Positions 63,341 to 64,000 of a DNA stretch of 64,000 nucleotides are shown in pieces. Below the pieces are notes generated by a model. The model saw only the letters and a program-made list of their open reading frames with translations. It ran no database searches and was not told the origin of the DNA. The DNA is taken from NCBI GenBank assembly GCA_034231615.1, contig CM067306.1, positions 31,628,617 to 31,692,616 of the forward strand. The letters are read 5' to 3'. A program made the position numbers and the translations under genes. This DNA comes from Meghimatium bilineatum. Lineage: Eukaryota > Mollusca > Gastropoda > Stylommatophora > Philomycidae. Position 1 is the stretch's first letter. The number at the start of each line of letters is the position of its first letter.

Positions 63341-63436
63341 TCTTCTTCTTCTTTCGTTCACTTGAAACATGTCTATATCTGTAATTCTGTCTCCTGAATA
63401 AAACTCACTGTCTTTTGTAGTTCATACAGTGGCCCA
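63341..63436 (-). mobile_element. 3' end of the same RNase H LINE as at 48170
   Basis: From TTCTTCTTCTTTCGTTCACT to the CATACAGTG region the sequence matches 48172-48266 with very few differences (CTGAATAA for CTTAATAA, GTGGCCC for GTGCCCC). It begins with the same (GAA)n tail seen on the opposite strand. Only about 95 bp are present, so it is strongly 5'-truncated. No clean target duplication is seen. Confidence 0.9.
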
Positions 63437-63529
63437 GAAACTGTGATTGTCATCTTCTAATACAGTTAATAATTCCCTACTTGATGATTTTTCATATACT
63501 AGGAAGGGAATTGATCTCACTATTTGACG
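63437..63529. other. Flank, no recognised feature
   Basis: Short non-coding sequence between two LINE fragments. I see nothing in it. Confidence 0.4.
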
Positions 63530-63700
63530 CGTCCTTTACAGAACGTTGTCCTCACTGCAACTATGTAAGCCTCTCGGTTCTGTGCAAGCTGCCCATCTTC
63601 TTCCAGTGTCATTTTCAGAAGATCTTCAATGTCATGTGTCCATCGTAGTCTTGGTCTGCCTCTTGTTCTCTTTCCTGGAACTTTCCATCATGAGTTTCTT
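63530..63700 (-). pseudogene. RTE-like LINE 3' fragment, RGRPRLRWTHDI type
   Basis: The minus strand encodes KVPGKRTRGRPRLRWTHDIE, DLLKMTLEEDGQLAQNREAY and VAVRTTFCKGRVK, then a stop. This is again the basic tail and AQDRxxW-like region of an RTE-like element, related in layout to 50350-50527. The sequence upstream of it (63700-64000) shows no confident reverse transcriptase. Confidence 0.75.
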
Positions 63701-64000
63701 GGCACAGATACATCTCAGCAGTGTTTGCCATTGCTTTCTGAACCAGTACTGGTCGCTTATCAGTTACCATCCTTCATGCACCCTCAGACCAATACGGGGA
63801 CTTTCGAAATCCAACACTCGAAACCGTTGTTGATAATACCATCTTCCACCATCTCTGCCAGCAGTTGTGTTGTATGGTAGGGGAGGATGTCCACTGGGAG
63901 AGTTGTTTCCCGTAGTTCAGCCGACTAGCCAAGGGAATTGGTCACTTCATCTAACAGTTGCTGCAGTTTAGTATTTGAAGAGCTATCTTCATCCCCAACG
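63701..64000. other. No confident feature
   Basis: Possibly the upstream part of the minus-strand LINE at 63530, but no motif can be named. Plus-strand open frames here are its antisense shadow. Confidence 0.4.

Noticed and set aside
63546-63880. Plus-strand frames of 83-95 codons
   Set aside because: They are antisense to an RTE-like LINE tail whose minus-strand motifs are clear.

Overview
This window is eukaryotic, almost certainly nuclear DNA of an invertebrate animal. It has no bacterial-style genes. It holds long AT-rich satellite arrays, many 5'-truncated non-LTR retrotransposon fragments (RTE-like and RNase H-bearing LINEs), a Penelope-like element with a GIY-YIG domain, a decayed Polinton/Maverick integrase, a tRNA-derived SINE, and one run of exactly 100 N that marks a scaffold gap. 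The LINE protein tails look lophotrochozoan (mollusc-like) to me. That is recognition from memory, not a search result. No intact host gene is supported anywhere in the window.

Layout: (1) 1-43290 is one uninterrupted satellite array (Sat-1), with a basic monomer of about 85-93 bp arranged in higher-order units. The many 65-112 codon open frames in it are by-products of the repeat. (2) 43277-43322 is the junction to a second, unrelated satellite. (3) 43323-49975 is Sat-2, a 62-76 bp monomer with two GATA-type motifs per unit, split at 48170-48693 by a LINE insertion with a clean 12-bp target duplication. (4) 49976-52146 is a very AT-rich island with a broken ankyrin-repeat gene on the plus strand and a broken Polinton-type integrase on the minus strand, both hit by later retroelement fragments. 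(5) 52147-52246 is an assembly gap. (6) 52247-54250 holds the C-terminal GIY-YIG part of a Penelope-like element, a long (TA)n tract, a LINE 3' end with a terminal C2H2 finger, and a degenerate Penelope/hammerhead-like motif. (7) 54390-59440 contains minisatellites and nested LINE fragments. (8) 60000-61900 carries a decayed copy of an uncharacterised invertebrate gene family, flanked by a perfect 48-bp inverted repeat. (9) 61756-64000 is more LINE debris, a SINE and a short helicase-like fragment.

The elements do not form a pathway. Their nesting does give a relative history. The ankyrin and integrase genes are older and were interrupted by RTE-type and GAA-tailed insertions. Sat-2 existed before the RNase H LINE landed in it. 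The most unusual signal is a six-base gain that turns TA into TACCGGTA at three different sites in two unrelated satellites, with variants in Sat-2 that look like CpG decay. The large Sat-1 array shows kilobase-scale block duplications whose spacings differ by 531 bp, the size of a smaller repeat unit seen elsewhere in the array.
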